64,000 nucleotides of DNA from Acidimicrobiales bacterium (lineage in GTDB: Bacteria > Actinomycetota > Acidimicrobiia > Acidimicrobiales > SZUA-35), in NCBI GenBank assembly GCA_020629155.1, contig JAHDDW010000004.1:6018-70017 (forward strand), written 5' to 3'. Every line of letters begins with the position of its first letter. Position 1 is the stretch's first letter. The translations under genes and the position numbers were made by a program. The notes under the pieces are model-generated. The model was not told where the DNA came from, made no database searches, and was given only the letters and a program-made list of their open reading frames with translations. Shown in pieces: positions 1 to 8,044 of the stretch.

Positions 1-126
1 CAAACAGTTCAACCACAACCCGAATTGTATTACAAGCGAATACGAAAGTCAAAACCCGAAGAGTCAGGCACGTTGTTCGTCTACCTCAAAACCCTGAAAA
101 TACGTGTTATGTCTGGGTGTGCATAG
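1..126 (+). CDS. Possible C-terminal tail of a gene entering from the left edge
   Basis: The first reading frame is open from base 1 to a TAG at 124-126, giving 41 residues ending in VMSGCA. It has a basic middle part (YYKRIRKSKPEE). I recognise no family. It overlaps the weak reverse-strand frame that follows, so at most one of the two is real. It could equally be a chance open stretch. Confidence 0.2.
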   Translation, partial: QTVQPQPELYYKRIRKSKPEESGTLFVYLKTLKIRVMSGCA

Positions 127-400
127 TGTTCTCTGAGGCCCACCACAAGGCCTCTACTTCATTGGAAGTGGAGGGTTTGTCCTTTTTCTGGTTTTCTGCT
201 GTTTTGATGGCGTCGTAGAGTGCTTGGAGTCTTGGGTTTGGTTCTGGTTTGGTATGTCCGCAATGTTTGAAAGTGTAGCCATAGTAGGCAGGGCTGGCTA
301 CACTTTCCTGCATAACTAAGATGCCACTGATGCCGCTGTCAAACAGAAACCTCAATAATTCGAACGCCCTGAAAGGTTGCACTGCCTCATGACGAATCAC
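107..400 (-). CDS. Hypothetical 97-residue protein, weak support
   Basis: An open frame of 97 codons on the reverse strand with an aromatic segment around residues 38-48 (AYYGYTFKHCGHT). No family is recognised and no ribosome binding site or TANNNT box stands at the right distance from the start. It lies in a gene-poor left end that may be decayed DNA. A chance frame is as likely as a gene. Confidence 0.2.
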   Translation of the reverse strand: MIRHEAVQPFRAFELLRFLFDSGISGILVMQESVASPAYYGYTFKHCGHTKPEPNPRLQALYDAIKTAENQKKDKPSTSNEVEALWWASENTMHTQT

Positions 401-549
401 ATATATGAAAAGCAGTTCGGTAAGTACAAGGTCGGGTCGATCGTTGGTCTAGAACGTTGGCAAGTTGACGCAGCTTTGGAGTGGGGGCTGTTGCCGCGAT
501 TAGTTCCTTTGACAGGGTAAGGAAAATTGGACGCCAGCAAGGTATAGCT

Positions 550-2316
550 TTAGCGGTTCATTACTGTGAGAACATTAATGCCCAGCCTACGTAGCACAAA
601 TGCGTAGACGCCAGCGCCGATCAGTACGATCATTGGGGCCACAAGTAGCGAAGGCAGCGGCACAAAACGTAGCGCAAGCATCACAGCGAACGCAGCTGCT
701 GATGCTGTGACAATATGTCTAAACCAGCCAGAAGCGATAGCAGCGCCTAGGTCCTTGCGTAGCGCTCGACGTAATAAAAACCATTCAACCCAAGAAGCGA
801 CGACTGCGCCGCAACCCACACCAAGCACGCCGAGGTGTGTTCGCTCGATAGCGGCAGAAGTAGTTGTATCTGGCAGCCGTTGCCAGATAGGCCAGTGAGG
901 TAGCTGCTCGATAGCTTTAACGGCTCCGTCTTCGATATAGAGCCAGTCAAATTGCATCATTGCGATGAATGAAACAATAGTCATAACAACAAGTCGCACA
1001 ATAGCTATACGTGCAGGAGTTTTGACGTTTCCAAGGCTATAGAGCGTGTTCTGTGTTATTCGTGCTGACATGGCAGCGGGCAACGCAAAAGCAAACACAG
1101 CCAGCAGCATCGCGACGGCAAGAACTTTATCATCGGTAAAGTTAGGGTTGTCGCTAAGGAGTCGTGAAGGCACGCCATAGAGTGCATCAATAAATACTGT
1201 GCTTGCGGCAACATAGGCTGATGTGATAAACCCAGCAGGAACAATAACTTTTTGTAATGCTGGGGTAAGCCTCGAAAGGATGCGTTCTTTGGCGTCGCTG
1301 TAGCGTGACATTTCAGCTAACTCGGCGGCTGCGATACTGAAACCAAACAGCGAGATAGGCATTAAATAAAGTGGGAGGACAAATCCATAAACGCCGAGCG
1401 CTCCCACCGCAAGCGCTCCAAGCAGTGCTGTGTCTAAGAGGCTTGATATCTGCACAACACCTCTAGCGCCAACAGCTGGGGCGAAGCGGCTAAGAACCGA
1501 TTTTAACTCTGGAGAAAAAGTAAAACGAGATGATGGTGTATGCGTTGTTGCCGAGGCTGGTTTAACCAGTCGATTTACTCGGGGAAGTTGCACAAAAAGT
1601 TGTAGGATGCTGCCAATAACAACAGCCCATGCCACCCAAAGCACCGCATCGGTTTCTTGCCAAGAAAAAATGATAGCGACCAGCAATGCGAGGATTTGTG
1701 CAGCGTTCCAAATAACTGGTGCAACATAGGATAGAAAAAAGCTTCGGTGGCTGTTTAAAATGCCGAGGCACCAGGCGGAAATGACCAGAAACCCTATGCC
1801 GATAGTAGTTATGCGAGTGAGGGTGATTGCTAATTCATAGAGCGTAGGGTCAGTTTCCCATGAGGTGAAAAGCCAAACGATAGGTCTCGCCGCAACAATA
1901 ATGATTGAGACGATAAGTGTCGTCACAGCTAGAAGTAACGCAAGCACAGATGTGGCAAGTCGATGCGCTTTGTCTTGTTCGCCGTCCTCTAACAGCTTTG
2001 AATAAACAGGAATGAAGGAAGCTGAAAGGGAGCCCTCTCCTAGCAGGTTCTGTAACAAGTTGGGGATGCGCATCGCAAACCTGAATGCGTCAGTTGTTTT
2101 GGTGTCAAGAGCCGCTGCTATGACTTGCTCTCTCACAATGCCAGCAAGACGTGACAGTAAAATGCCTGCGGCGACTAGATTGGATCCACTAGATTTCTTT
2201 TTCGGAGTAGTTTGAGTTTTTTCTTGGAGCGATGCTGGTGAATCTGGTTCGGTAGCTGACACTAACTCTAGGGTATCGTGGTTAGCTGTTAAGGAACAAG
2301 GCTGTACTGTATTCAC
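550..2316 (-). CDS. murJ: Lipid II flippase MurJ (MviN family)
   Basis: Integral membrane flippase that carries the undecaprenyl-linked peptidoglycan precursor lipid II across the cytoplasmic membrane. The family signature is clear: GILLSRLAGIVREQVIAAAL near residue 52, then RIPNLLQNLLGEGSLSASFI, followed by many hydrophobic segments up to the C-terminus. At 588 residues it is slightly longer than usual because of a Ser/Thr-rich N-terminal extension of about 45 residues. The start is GTG at 2314-2316; a later start inside the extension is possible. A 36-codon membrane protein gene lies just upstream on the same strand, which suggests co-transcription. The family assignment is secure; the exact start is not. 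Confidence 0.93.
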   Translation of the reverse strand: MNTVQPCSLTANHDTLELVSATEPDSPASLQEKTQTTPKKKSSGSNLVAAGILLSRLAGIVREQVIAAALDTKTTDAFRFAMRIPNLLQNLLGEGSLSASFIPVYSKLLEDGEQDKAHRLATSVLALLLAVTTLIVSIIIVAARPIVWLFTSWETDPTLYELAITLTRITTIGIGFLVISAWCLGILNSHRSFFLSYVAPVIWNAAQILALLVAIIFSWQETDAVLWVAWAVVIGSILQLFVQLPRVNRLVKPASATTHTPSSRFTFSPELKSVLSRFAPAVGARGVVQISSLLDTALLGALAVGALGVYGFVLPLYLMPISLFGFSIAAAELAEMSRYSDAKERILSRLTPALQKVIVPAGFITSAYVAASTVFIDALYGVPSRLLSDNPNFTDDKVLAVAMLLAVFAFALPAAMSARITQNTLYSLGNVKTPARIAIVRLVVMTIVSFIAMMQFDWLYIEDGAVKAIEQLPHWPIWQRLPDTTTSAAIERTHLGVLGVGCGAVVASWVEWFLLRRALRKDLGAAIASGWFRHIVTASAAAFAVMLALRFVPLPSLLVAPMIVLIGAGVYAFVLRRLGINVLTVMNR

Positions 2317-2357
2317 TTACGCATAGCACAAAATCTTCACAAAAGTAAGAGGCTTAT

Positions 2358-2468
2358 CTAGCCAGCGAAGGCCCAAAGTAGGAGAAATCCGACTACGATG
2401 AAAACGCTCGCAACAAAGATAATGTCAGATGGTCTAGATTTATGCGAGCGGTTAGGATCAAAACCCAT
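2358..2468 (-). CDS. 36-residue single-span membrane protein upstream of murJ
   Basis: The reading is a basic, Pro/Ser-containing head (MGFDPNRSHKSRPSD) followed by one strong membrane span (IIFVASVFIVVGFLLLWAF) and a short AG tail. The layout, N-terminal basic head then one helix, is typical of genuine small membrane proteins, and 41 bp separate it from the murJ start on the same strand. A CATACT box lies six bases before its ATG, matching the leaderless promoter pattern seen across the window. Its ATG (2466-2468) abuts the ATG of the divergent cytochrome gene at 2469. The function is unknown; a link to MurJ is suggested only by position. Confidence 0.6.
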   Translation of the reverse strand: MGFDPNRSHKSRPSDIIFVASVFIVVGFLLLWAFAG

Positions 2469-2819
2469 ATGACTAGTATGGTCAAGTTTTTTTCTATCGC
2501 TACGTTTTGTGGCTGTGTTTTTCTCTTTTCGGCTTGTGTCACGCGTGAAGCTTCACCAGCTGCGCCTTCTGACGATGCTGAGCTTGTGCAGGGTCAAAAA
2601 GTGTATAACTCGAAATGTGCGAGTTGTCACGGCTCTGCTGGCGAAGGTGGTGTTGGCCTGCAACTAAATGAAGGCGCTGTGCTTGCAGCGTACCCTGAGT
2701 TTGCGGCACAGGTTGCGTTGGTTAAAGAAGGTCGAGATGCAATGCCTGCATTTGCTGATTCGCTTTCAGAAGAAGAAATTAAGGCAGTCACTCGCTACAC
2801 CAGAGAAGTTCTAGAATAG
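2469..2819 (+). CDS. Small c-type cytochrome lipoprotein
   Basis: An electron carrier likely tethered outside the membrane. The N-terminus is a lipoprotein signal: hydrophobic stretch then FLFSAC, with Cys as the lipidation site. One haem attachment motif CASCH is followed by GSAGEGG, and a distal Met (AMPAF) is the likely sixth ligand, as in class I cytochromes (cbb3/CccA type). Starts are possible at 2442, 2469 and 2478; 2469 or 2478 gives a normal signal peptide. It would need the System I maturation operon encoded at 19.5-25.5 kb. Its partner oxidoreductase is not in the window. Confidence 0.85.
   Translation: MTSMVKFFSIATFCGCVFLFSACVTREASPAAPSDDAELVQGQKVYNSKCASCHGSAGEGGVGLQLNEGAVLAAYPEFAAQVALVKEGRDAMPAFADSLSEEEIKAVTRYTREVLE
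2475..2480 (-). promoter_or_regulatory. -10 box of leaderless promoter for the 36-residue protein
   Basis: Reverse-strand CATACT, six bases before the ATG at 2468, preceded by TTGACC. It lies inside the start region of the divergent cytochrome gene. Confidence 0.4.
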
Positions 2820-2888
2820 TTATTTCTGCTAAGGCTGCGAAAAAAATGTTCCGATTGTAGATGAGAGGGCAAACAAAGAAGCAGCGGC

Positions 2889-3644
2889 ATGGATTCTTAC
2901 AGACAATGGTCAGAAAATAAGATTGGAAAGCCTGAACTTTCAGTCGTTATTCCAACATATAACGAGGAATGGCGGATCATCCCGACGATTGGGGCGATCG
3001 CTTCTGCTGTGAGTGAAACGTATGCAAATTGGGAACTTATCATTTCTGATGACGGTTCAACTGATGAAACAGTCAAACTTGTTACTGAGCTACCGCTCAT
3101 AAACATGAGGGTAGTAACAAGTGTGAACACAGGCAAAGGCGGTGCAGTGCGTCGCGGTGTTCTGGAAGCCGAAGGTGACCTTGTTTTATTCGCTGATGCT
3201 GATCAGGCAACGCCTATCGAGCAGTTGCCTGCAATGATCAAAATGTTAGAAGACAATAATGCCGCTGTGGCAATAGGTTCTCGAAGCGTCGATGGCGCGA
3301 GTGTTGCAAATAAGTCGGCGTTTCGGGAGCTGCTTAGCAAAGGTTTGCAAACAATTGTGCGTCTAGGGTTTCGTCTTCCTTACCAAGACACGCAATGCGG
3401 TTTTAAGCTGTTCACGCGTGACGCTGCCAAAAAGCTTTTTTCTGTCCAAAAAATAGATGGGTTCTCGTTTGATCTTGAGCTTCTCTATATAGCTAGAAAA
3501 AATGGCTTGCCTGTGGTGGAAGTTCCTGTGGAATGGCATGACGCGCCAGGTTCTAAAGTGAGTGGCTCTCGTGACGCGCTTCGGTTTCTAGGTGACCTTC
3601 CTGTGATACGAAAAAACAGCCTTCAAGGGGCGTACGTTCTGTGA
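2889..3644 (+). CDS. Dolichyl/polyprenyl-phosphate glycosyltransferase, GT2 family
   Basis: Transfers a sugar from a nucleotide donor to a polyprenyl phosphate carrier at the membrane. The GT2 fold is visible in LSVVIPTYNEEWRI at residue 17, SDDGSTDET, and the metal-binding segment FADADQATP. The later QCGFKLF and DLELLYIA motifs are typical of the dolichol-phosphate glucosyltransferase (DPG synthase) branch. Length 251 fits that branch, which lacks C-terminal membrane spans. It stands alone between the cytochrome gene and the sigma-regulation module. Donor and acceptor cannot be told from sequence. Confidence 0.85.
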   Translation: MDSYRQWSENKIGKPELSVVIPTYNEEWRIIPTIGAIASAVSETYANWELIISDDGSTDETVKLVTELPLINMRVVTSVNTGKGGAVRRGVLEAEGDLVLFADADQATPIEQLPAMIKMLEDNNAAVAIGSRSVDGASVANKSAFRELLSKGLQTIVRLGFRLPYQDTQCGFKLFTRDAAKKLFSVQKIDGFSFDLELLYIARKNGLPVVEVPVEWHDAPGSKVSGSRDALRFLGDLPVIRKNSLQGAYVL

Positions 3645-3778
3645 GTTCTGCGAAAGATAGTACCTGTCGTTTCGATCTCACGTTATTTCGTAGCTGAGTG
3701 TAGGTCTAGTGCTTCTTGTCAGCTTCTTTAAAGTCTTCGTGTTGCTGCCGATGGTGATATAGCTACGAAAGAAGAGCC

Positions 3779-4135
3779 ATGGCACTTGCTATCACATTTC
3801 CTGAAAAAAGTAAAAGTTACGTATCGCTTAAGGGTCGATTCGATGCGCATGAAGCTGACCGTGTTGCCGCTGTTTTTGCTGGCCTTTTGGCGGCTGGAAA
3901 GACCGACATCGAGCTTGATTTGAGCGAGACAGTTTTTATCGATTCAACAGCATTGGCAGAGCTTGTACGGGCGATGAAACGTGCCCGAGAAGCCGAAGGT
4001 GACGTGACAATAATGTATCCGTCGCAGCCTGTGCAAATTATTTTAGAATTAACAGCTTTCGACAAAGCGTTTACAATCGTGTCAGAACAGCGCAAAGATC
4101 TTGACGTCAGCGCTGAAATTGCATCTAATGGCTAA
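3779..4135 (+). CDS. STAS-domain anti-sigma factor antagonist (RsbV/SpoIIAA type)
   Basis: A single STAS domain of 118 residues. The phosphorylation motif is FIDSTALAEL (residues about 59-68), with Ser as the expected phosphorylated residue. When unphosphorylated, such proteins bind the anti-sigma kinase and free the sigma factor. A purine-rich ribosome site (GAAAGAAG) precedes the ATG. Its end overlaps the start of the SpoIIE-type phosphatase gene by 8 bp, so the two are translationally coupled. The target sigma factor is not encoded in the window. Confidence 0.88.
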   Translation: MALAITFPEKSKSYVSLKGRFDAHEADRVAAVFAGLLAAGKTDIELDLSETVFIDSTALAELVRAMKRAREAEGDVTIMYPSQPVQIILELTAFDKAFTIVSEQRKDLDVSAEIASNG

Positions 4136-5651
4136 ATTTATAACACGAACAACACAAGTTTCACTGCCGTCGCCGCTTGACCTTATCGAAAACAAAGTGC
4201 TGCAAAAAGCTGAGTCATTATTGGCTGAAGGTAGCAGTGGTGTGTGCCTTGAATTGGCATCTGGCGATGATGTGACGCTCGCTGGTATAGCGCAAGGGCC
4301 AAGCCAACGAGTTGAATATAGCGTTCCAGGGTGCCGTGGAGCTTTGATTGTGTATGGGTCGATGCATTTTTCGACGCAGCGTCTTCGTCACGATTGGGAA
4401 CTGCTTGCATCACTCGCAGTTAAAGAGTTGGAGCTGCGACGAACAACACAGTCGCTTCTTGAAGCAAACGATCAGATGCTGGCACTCTATGAGTTAGCTA
4501 AAACATCGGCAACCTCACTTGGTGTCGAAACCTTGCTTGAGACGTTGGTGGCTGAAGCGTCAAGACTTATTGAATGTCAAAGCTGCATGCTGCTTTATAA
4601 AGATACAGCATCACAGGCAGTAGTAGGTAACGTTGCGTTACGAAGCGAGCTGTTCGCCTTGGCCTCAACGTGGCAGGAGAGCTCGCCGGAACGCAACGCT
4701 AAGATTATTCGCGCATCTGAAACAACATTGGGTGTGGATGTGGGTCTTGTTTCGCTTGTTTCGGGCATCGAAACCTTCGGTACGCTCGTCGTAGCTGAAC
4801 AGCCTGGGCAGCGAATCGCTACACCGAAACGCAAACTTATGGATGCTGTTGCCTCACATTTTGGTGGTCTTCTTTCGCTTTCAGCGATGCATGAAACAGA
4901 AGTGCAGACCGCTATTTTGCAGCGTGACGTTGAAACTGCTGGGTTGCTCGCCGACAAGTTGATGCCTACATGGACGCCAGAGGTCGCTGGCATCGAAGTT
5001 GCTGCTCGCAGCGATTGCGCACGTTTAGCCAGCGGCGACTTTTTTACTTACGCCGTGACGTCCTATGGCCTTGTAGCCGCTGTTGGTGATGTCTCTGGCA
5101 AAGGGTTGCCTGCGGCAATAGTTATGGCGATGGTATCATCGGCGACAACGGCTGCTGCGCATCGTTATGATCAGCCTGATCCAACCGAGATTTTGCAAGC
5201 AGTACATGAAGATGTTTTTGCCTATCTTTCTGAAGCTGGCGTGTTTGTAACGTTGGTGATTGCCACCTGGGACGCAGAGCAGCAAAGTCTTGCTGTTGCT
5301 AATGCTGGCCATTCACCTGTGCTGCTAGCGTCGAAGGGATTTGTGCGTGCAATCGCTGCGCAAGACCCACCTCTTGGAGTGCTTGATGCTATCGATAGCA
5401 TGCCTGAAATAGTGCCGTTCGAAGAAGGTGACGTGCTTTTTATGGGTTCTGACGGGCTTGCAGAGCAAGAAAATAGTGACGGCAAGCAGTTGGGATACGG
5501 CAAACTTGAATCACTTGTCGCTGGCGCTGCAATTACATCCTCAGAAGCTTTGGTCGAAGACATATTCGCAGAAGTCGAGCGTCACGGCCATGGCGTAGCG
5601 CAAGATGATGATCGTACCGCATTAGTTGTTAAGCGGAAGCAGGAAATATGA
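4128..5651 (+). CDS. GAF-SpoIIE PP2C-type serine phosphatase (RsbU/RsbP type)
   Basis: Dephosphorylates the STAS antagonist in a partner-switching circuit. I place the start at ATG 4128, overlapping the STAS stop codon. The protein has an N-terminal sensory half with a GAF-like domain (about residues 110-250), a short coiled linker (about 250-280), and a C-terminal PP2C/SpoIIE domain with metal-binding aspartates in SGDFF, GDVSGKGLPAAI and MGSDGLAEQE. The GAF domain would receive a signal of unknown nature. It ends with a 4-bp ATGA overlap with the anti-sigma kinase gene. Confidence 0.9.
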   Translation: MAKFITRTTQVSLPSPLDLIENKVLQKAESLLAEGSSGVCLELASGDDVTLAGIAQGPSQRVEYSVPGCRGALIVYGSMHFSTQRLRHDWELLASLAVKELELRRTTQSLLEANDQMLALYELAKTSATSLGVETLLETLVAEASRLIECQSCMLLYKDTASQAVVGNVALRSELFALASTWQESSPERNAKIIRASETTLGVDVGLVSLVSGIETFGTLVVAEQPGQRIATPKRKLMDAVASHFGGLLSLSAMHETEVQTAILQRDVETAGLLADKLMPTWTPEVAGIEVAARSDCARLASGDFFTYAVTSYGLVAAVGDVSGKGLPAAIVMAMVSSATTAAAHRYDQPDPTEILQAVHEDVFAYLSEAGVFVTLVIATWDAEQQSLAVANAGHSPVLLASKGFVRAIAAQDPPLGVLDAIDSMPEIVPFEEGDVLFMGSDGLAEQENSDGKQLGYGKLESLVAGAAITSSEALVEDIFAEVERHGHGVAQDDDRTALVVKRKQEI

Positions 5652-6043
5652 GCGCGACGCTTGAGCTGCCTGCCGAGCTGATCGCAGGACGTCAAATAGG
5701 GCCGTGGCTTGTTGAGGTGTTAGGTAAATCGGATGCGCCAGAAGAGACGATCGGCAAGATCGAGCTTGCTTTAGTAGAGCTTTGCAACAATATTATCGCT
5801 CACGGTTATGCATCATCTGCTGGCTCTATCCAACTTGAATCGACAGTCATAGATGACGTGATAAAGGTTACCGTCATTGATGCTGCCCCAGATTTTGACC
5901 CTGAAAACGCAAAAAAGCCAGATGAGGACAATCCGCAAGTGCATGGCTATGGCCTGATGCTTATTAAGCAGCTGACAACAGACTTCACTAAAACGAGAGA
6001 AGCAGACAAAAACCATTGGTGCCTCACTTTCGCGTTAACGTAG
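5648..6043 (+). CDS. Anti-sigma regulatory factor, serine/histidine-kinase-like ATPase (RsbW/SpoIIAB type)
   Basis: A single HATPase domain of 131 residues. The N box reads ELCNNIIAHGY, the G1 box VIDAAPDFDP, and the G2 box HGYGLMLIKQL. Such proteins bind a sigma factor (or another target) and phosphorylate the STAS antagonist on serine. ATGA overlap with the upstream phosphatase gene means coupled translation and balanced amounts. With the STAS protein and phosphatase it forms a complete partner-switching set; whether the final target is a sigma factor or another protein is not shown. Confidence 0.88.
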   Translation: MSATLELPAELIAGRQIGPWLVEVLGKSDAPEETIGKIELALVELCNNIIAHGYASSAGSIQLESTVIDDVIKVTVIDAAPDFDPENAKKPDEDNPQVHGYGLMLIKQLTTDFTKTREADKNHWCLTFALT

Positions 6044-6153
6044 CAACTTTGGGATTGTTGAAGGTAGTGGCTAGTTCTGCTTGTAAAAATGATGAATGCT
6101 CTATGCGCGTTGGCGTCTTCAATAGTCCAATTTACAGGTTATCCTACTTGTGG

Positions 6154-6159
6154 TAGTAT
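6154..6159 (+). promoter_or_regulatory. -10 box of leaderless promoter for toxin-antitoxin pair
   Basis: TAGTAT six bases before ATG 6166, with TTTACA at 6131-6136 (17-bp spacer) as a -35 element. Confidence 0.65.
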
Positions 6160-6165
6160 AGTCGT

Positions 6166-6408
6166 ATGGTCAATATCGAACCCAAAGTAAAGATGTCAAT
6201 TACTCTAGATGAGTCAGTTGTAGTAGCTGTCAAAGAATTAGCCAATGGTAACGTGAGTTCGTTTATTAATCAAGAGCTTACTGACTCTGTGTACAGACAT
6301 CGTGCCTTGCAATTTCAGGACGATCTTGATGATGAGCTCGGCCTTGTTTCTGAGAGCACAAGGCGTTGGGCTTCAAAGCAGATTGAGAGTATGCGAGAAG
6401 ACGCTTGA
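6166..6408 (+). CDS. Antitoxin of PIN-type toxin-antitoxin pair
   Basis: 80 residues. The N-terminal KMSITLDESVVVAVKELA resembles a ribbon-helix-helix DNA-binding strand and helix, and the acidic C-terminal half (DDLDDELGLVSES) would wrap the toxin. The family is inferred from size, fold pattern and the following PIN gene, which it overlaps by 4 bp. It is expected to neutralise the toxin and repress its own leaderless promoter. The pair sits inside an otherwise colinear partner-switching gene group. Confidence 0.75.
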   Translation: MVNIEPKVKMSITLDESVVVAVKELANGNVSSFINQELTDSVYRHRALQFQDDLDDELGLVSESTRRWASKQIESMREDA

Positions 6409-6815
6409 TCAGCATAGTTCTAGACGCACAGGCGGTGTATGTTCTTGCAGAAAAGAGGAAGTCGCAGACGTTAGACAGAGCCAGAGCTATTATTCAGCAG
6501 CTACTTTCTGAAGGAGCCACTATTCTAATTCCAGCTTCCACAATCGCAGAAGTTCGTCGAGGAAAGTACGCAGCAGGAATAGACAGAGTTCTGAATAGTC
6601 ACAAGATTGTTGACATTGACAGAAGTATTGCTTCGCAAGCCGCTGAAATTCTGCATAAACATACACTTGACTCTACGTTTATGGCAGACGCTTTTGTCAT
6701 TAGTGTTGCAAGTCAAGTCTCTACAGAAGAAGTTTTTGTAATAACCTCCGACCCTAAAGACTTGAAAATGCTTGCCTCTATTCTGCCTAGAAAAATACAT
6801 GTGGTGCAAATATGA
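6405..6815 (+). CDS. PIN-domain RNase toxin (VapC-like)
   Basis: 136 residues with the PIN acidic residues in order: VLDAQA (Asp7), IAEVRRGK (Glu near 48), MADAFVIS (Asp near 94) and TSDPKDL (Asp near 113). PIN toxins cut RNA, often tRNA or rRNA. The start is TTG, overlapping the antitoxin stop codon by 4 bp. A second, diverged pair with the same layout lies at 39269-39903; the two toxins share the SDPKDL/GDPKDL end motif. The RNA target is unknown. Confidence 0.82.
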   Translation: MISIVLDAQAVYVLAEKRKSQTLDRARAIIQQLLSEGATILIPASTIAEVRRGKYAAGIDRVLNSHKIVDIDRSIASQAAEILHKHTLDSTFMADAFVISVASQVSTEEVFVITSDPKDLKMLASILPRKIHVVQI

Positions 6816-6849
6816 TTGGAACATGTCTAGCTGAGATGTAGATAATGCT

Positions 6850-7191
6850 TTGGCTTACGCTTTTGGTGTCGATAAAGATAGTGTGACTATTTCTATTGAA
6901 CAACGAACTGACGAGCGTGTCCTTGTCATTAACGACCGGTTTGATGCGGTGCTAGCGCCCCAGATTAGAGAACAGCTTGATGCTCTTTTGGATTCGACAA
7001 ACGAGGTGACCATCGACTTAAGCCAAATAGAATTCATCGATTCAGCTGGTTTGGCTGCTTTGGTATTTGGTATGAAAAGAGCCCGTAAACAAGGCGGCGA
7101 GCTCCATCTGATACGACCAGTGCAGCGACAGGCATTCAGAATATTTGAACTCACAAAGTTTGACGCCGTTTTCAGTTTTGTAGAAGGATAA
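6850..7191 (+). CDS. Second STAS-domain anti-sigma factor antagonist
   Basis: A single STAS domain of about 113 residues with the phosphorylation motif FIDSAGLAALVFGMKRAR; the Ser after Asp is the expected site. It resembles the first STAS protein at 3779 in the motif and in the following K-R-A-R segment. The start is probably TTG 6850, which is unusual. It is followed after 4 bp by a receiver-domain gene with an AAGGA ribosome site. The toxin-antitoxin pair separates this gene from the anti-sigma kinase it may regulate. Confidence 0.85.
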   Translation: MAYAFGVDKDSVTISIEQRTDERVLVINDRFDAVLAPQIREQLDALLDSTNEVTIDLSQIEFIDSAGLAALVFGMKRARKQGGELHLIRPVQRQAFRIFELTKFDAVFSFVEG

Positions 7192-7195
7192 AACA

Positions 7196-7564
7196 ATGGC
7201 TCACCTTATGGTTGTAGATGACGACACAGTGGCAAGAGTTCTTGCTCGGCACATCATAACTTCTCTAGGTCATAGCGTTGTTGAAATGGCTGACGGCGAC
7301 GAGGCGCTTGATTACATAGGCGGCAATGGTCTGCCAGATATGATTCTTTGCGACCAAGAAATGCCTGGCCTCACAGGAGTGGAATTTCGCAAATCGCTGG
7401 GGGAGACAACCGTGCCATTCGTATTATTGACTGGCTACGGCGACTCTCGCGACTTTCTCCAAGAAGAGGACGAAGCTCTTTTTGACATCGTTGCGACTAA
7501 ACCGATTTCATCGAAAGAGCTTGGCACCTATATAACGCAACTTCTCGCCACAAAAGTCGGCTAG
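7196..7564 (+). CDS. Stand-alone response regulator receiver domain
   Basis: 122 residues consisting of a receiver domain only. The acidic pocket is VVDDDTVAR (near residues 5-8), the phosphoacceptor is Asp in ILCDQEMPG (near 52), the switch Thr is in LLTGYG, and the conserved Lys is in VATKPISSKE. There is no output domain, so it must act by protein contact, plausibly on the upstream STAS/phosphatase module. No histidine kinase lies nearby. Confidence 0.88.
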   Translation: MAHLMVVDDDTVARVLARHIITSLGHSVVEMADGDEALDYIGGNGLPDMILCDQEMPGLTGVEFRKSLGETTVPFVLLTGYGDSRDFLQEEDEALFDIVATKPISSKELGTYITQLLATKVG

Positions 7565-8044
7565 ATCCAGGTTGGATTATATGTCAAGGGATTCACAGTC
7601 TTTTTTAGCTGTTTTTAGTATTTCGTCAAACGAATGCGTTGAAAATTACCTTCTTGCGCTTCAGTGTTGCAATTGGTTCCACAGTGACAAATCGGTGTCT
7701 TCTCAAAATGTCGCATCGAAGGTAGCGTTGTGCGAGAAGGACTGGTGAATCTTCGAGGACGTTGCCATGAAGAAACTGTTACGTCAGAGTGCGCTGATTG
7801 ATTGTCTAGCTATGTAAATGTCAACTAGTACATTTATTAGGGAATGAATGTGCAATAATATATATTGTTCCTGTTAAGAGTGGTTTAATTGGGTATGTGG
7901 TAGTATGTCGCCTATGGTTCACTCGCGCATACTGCAAACGGCCCCAAACATGGCGGTCAAAGTTTGGTCAGTTCAAAACCGTCGAGACGGCTTGGCTATA
8001 GCGTCGAAACATTGGTGCCAACGTATAGCGTCGCAGGAGGCAGT
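7565..8044 (+). other. Gene-poor stretch with a decayed copy of a kinase 3' end
   Basis: No convincing gene. Bases 7752-7806 resemble 9066-9120, which covers the last codons of the uridine-kinase-like gene; read on the reverse strand the copy gives DNQSAHSDVTVSS against DNQPAYSGLTVPS. This looks like the remnant of a duplication. AT-rich DNA at 7850-7875 may hold promoter elements. TATAGCGTCG occurs twice just before the NYN gene. Confidence 0.45.

Noticed and set aside
450-519. Short frame reading EWGLLPRLVPLTG, similar to a DUF4143 ATPase segment (LQWGLLPSV)
   Set aside because: Only a few residues match and no flanking motif can be read; too short to call a remnant.
3645-3700. 18-codon GTG frame overlapping the end of the GT2 gene
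   Set aside because: No promoter at leaderless distance and no sign of conservation; likely chance.
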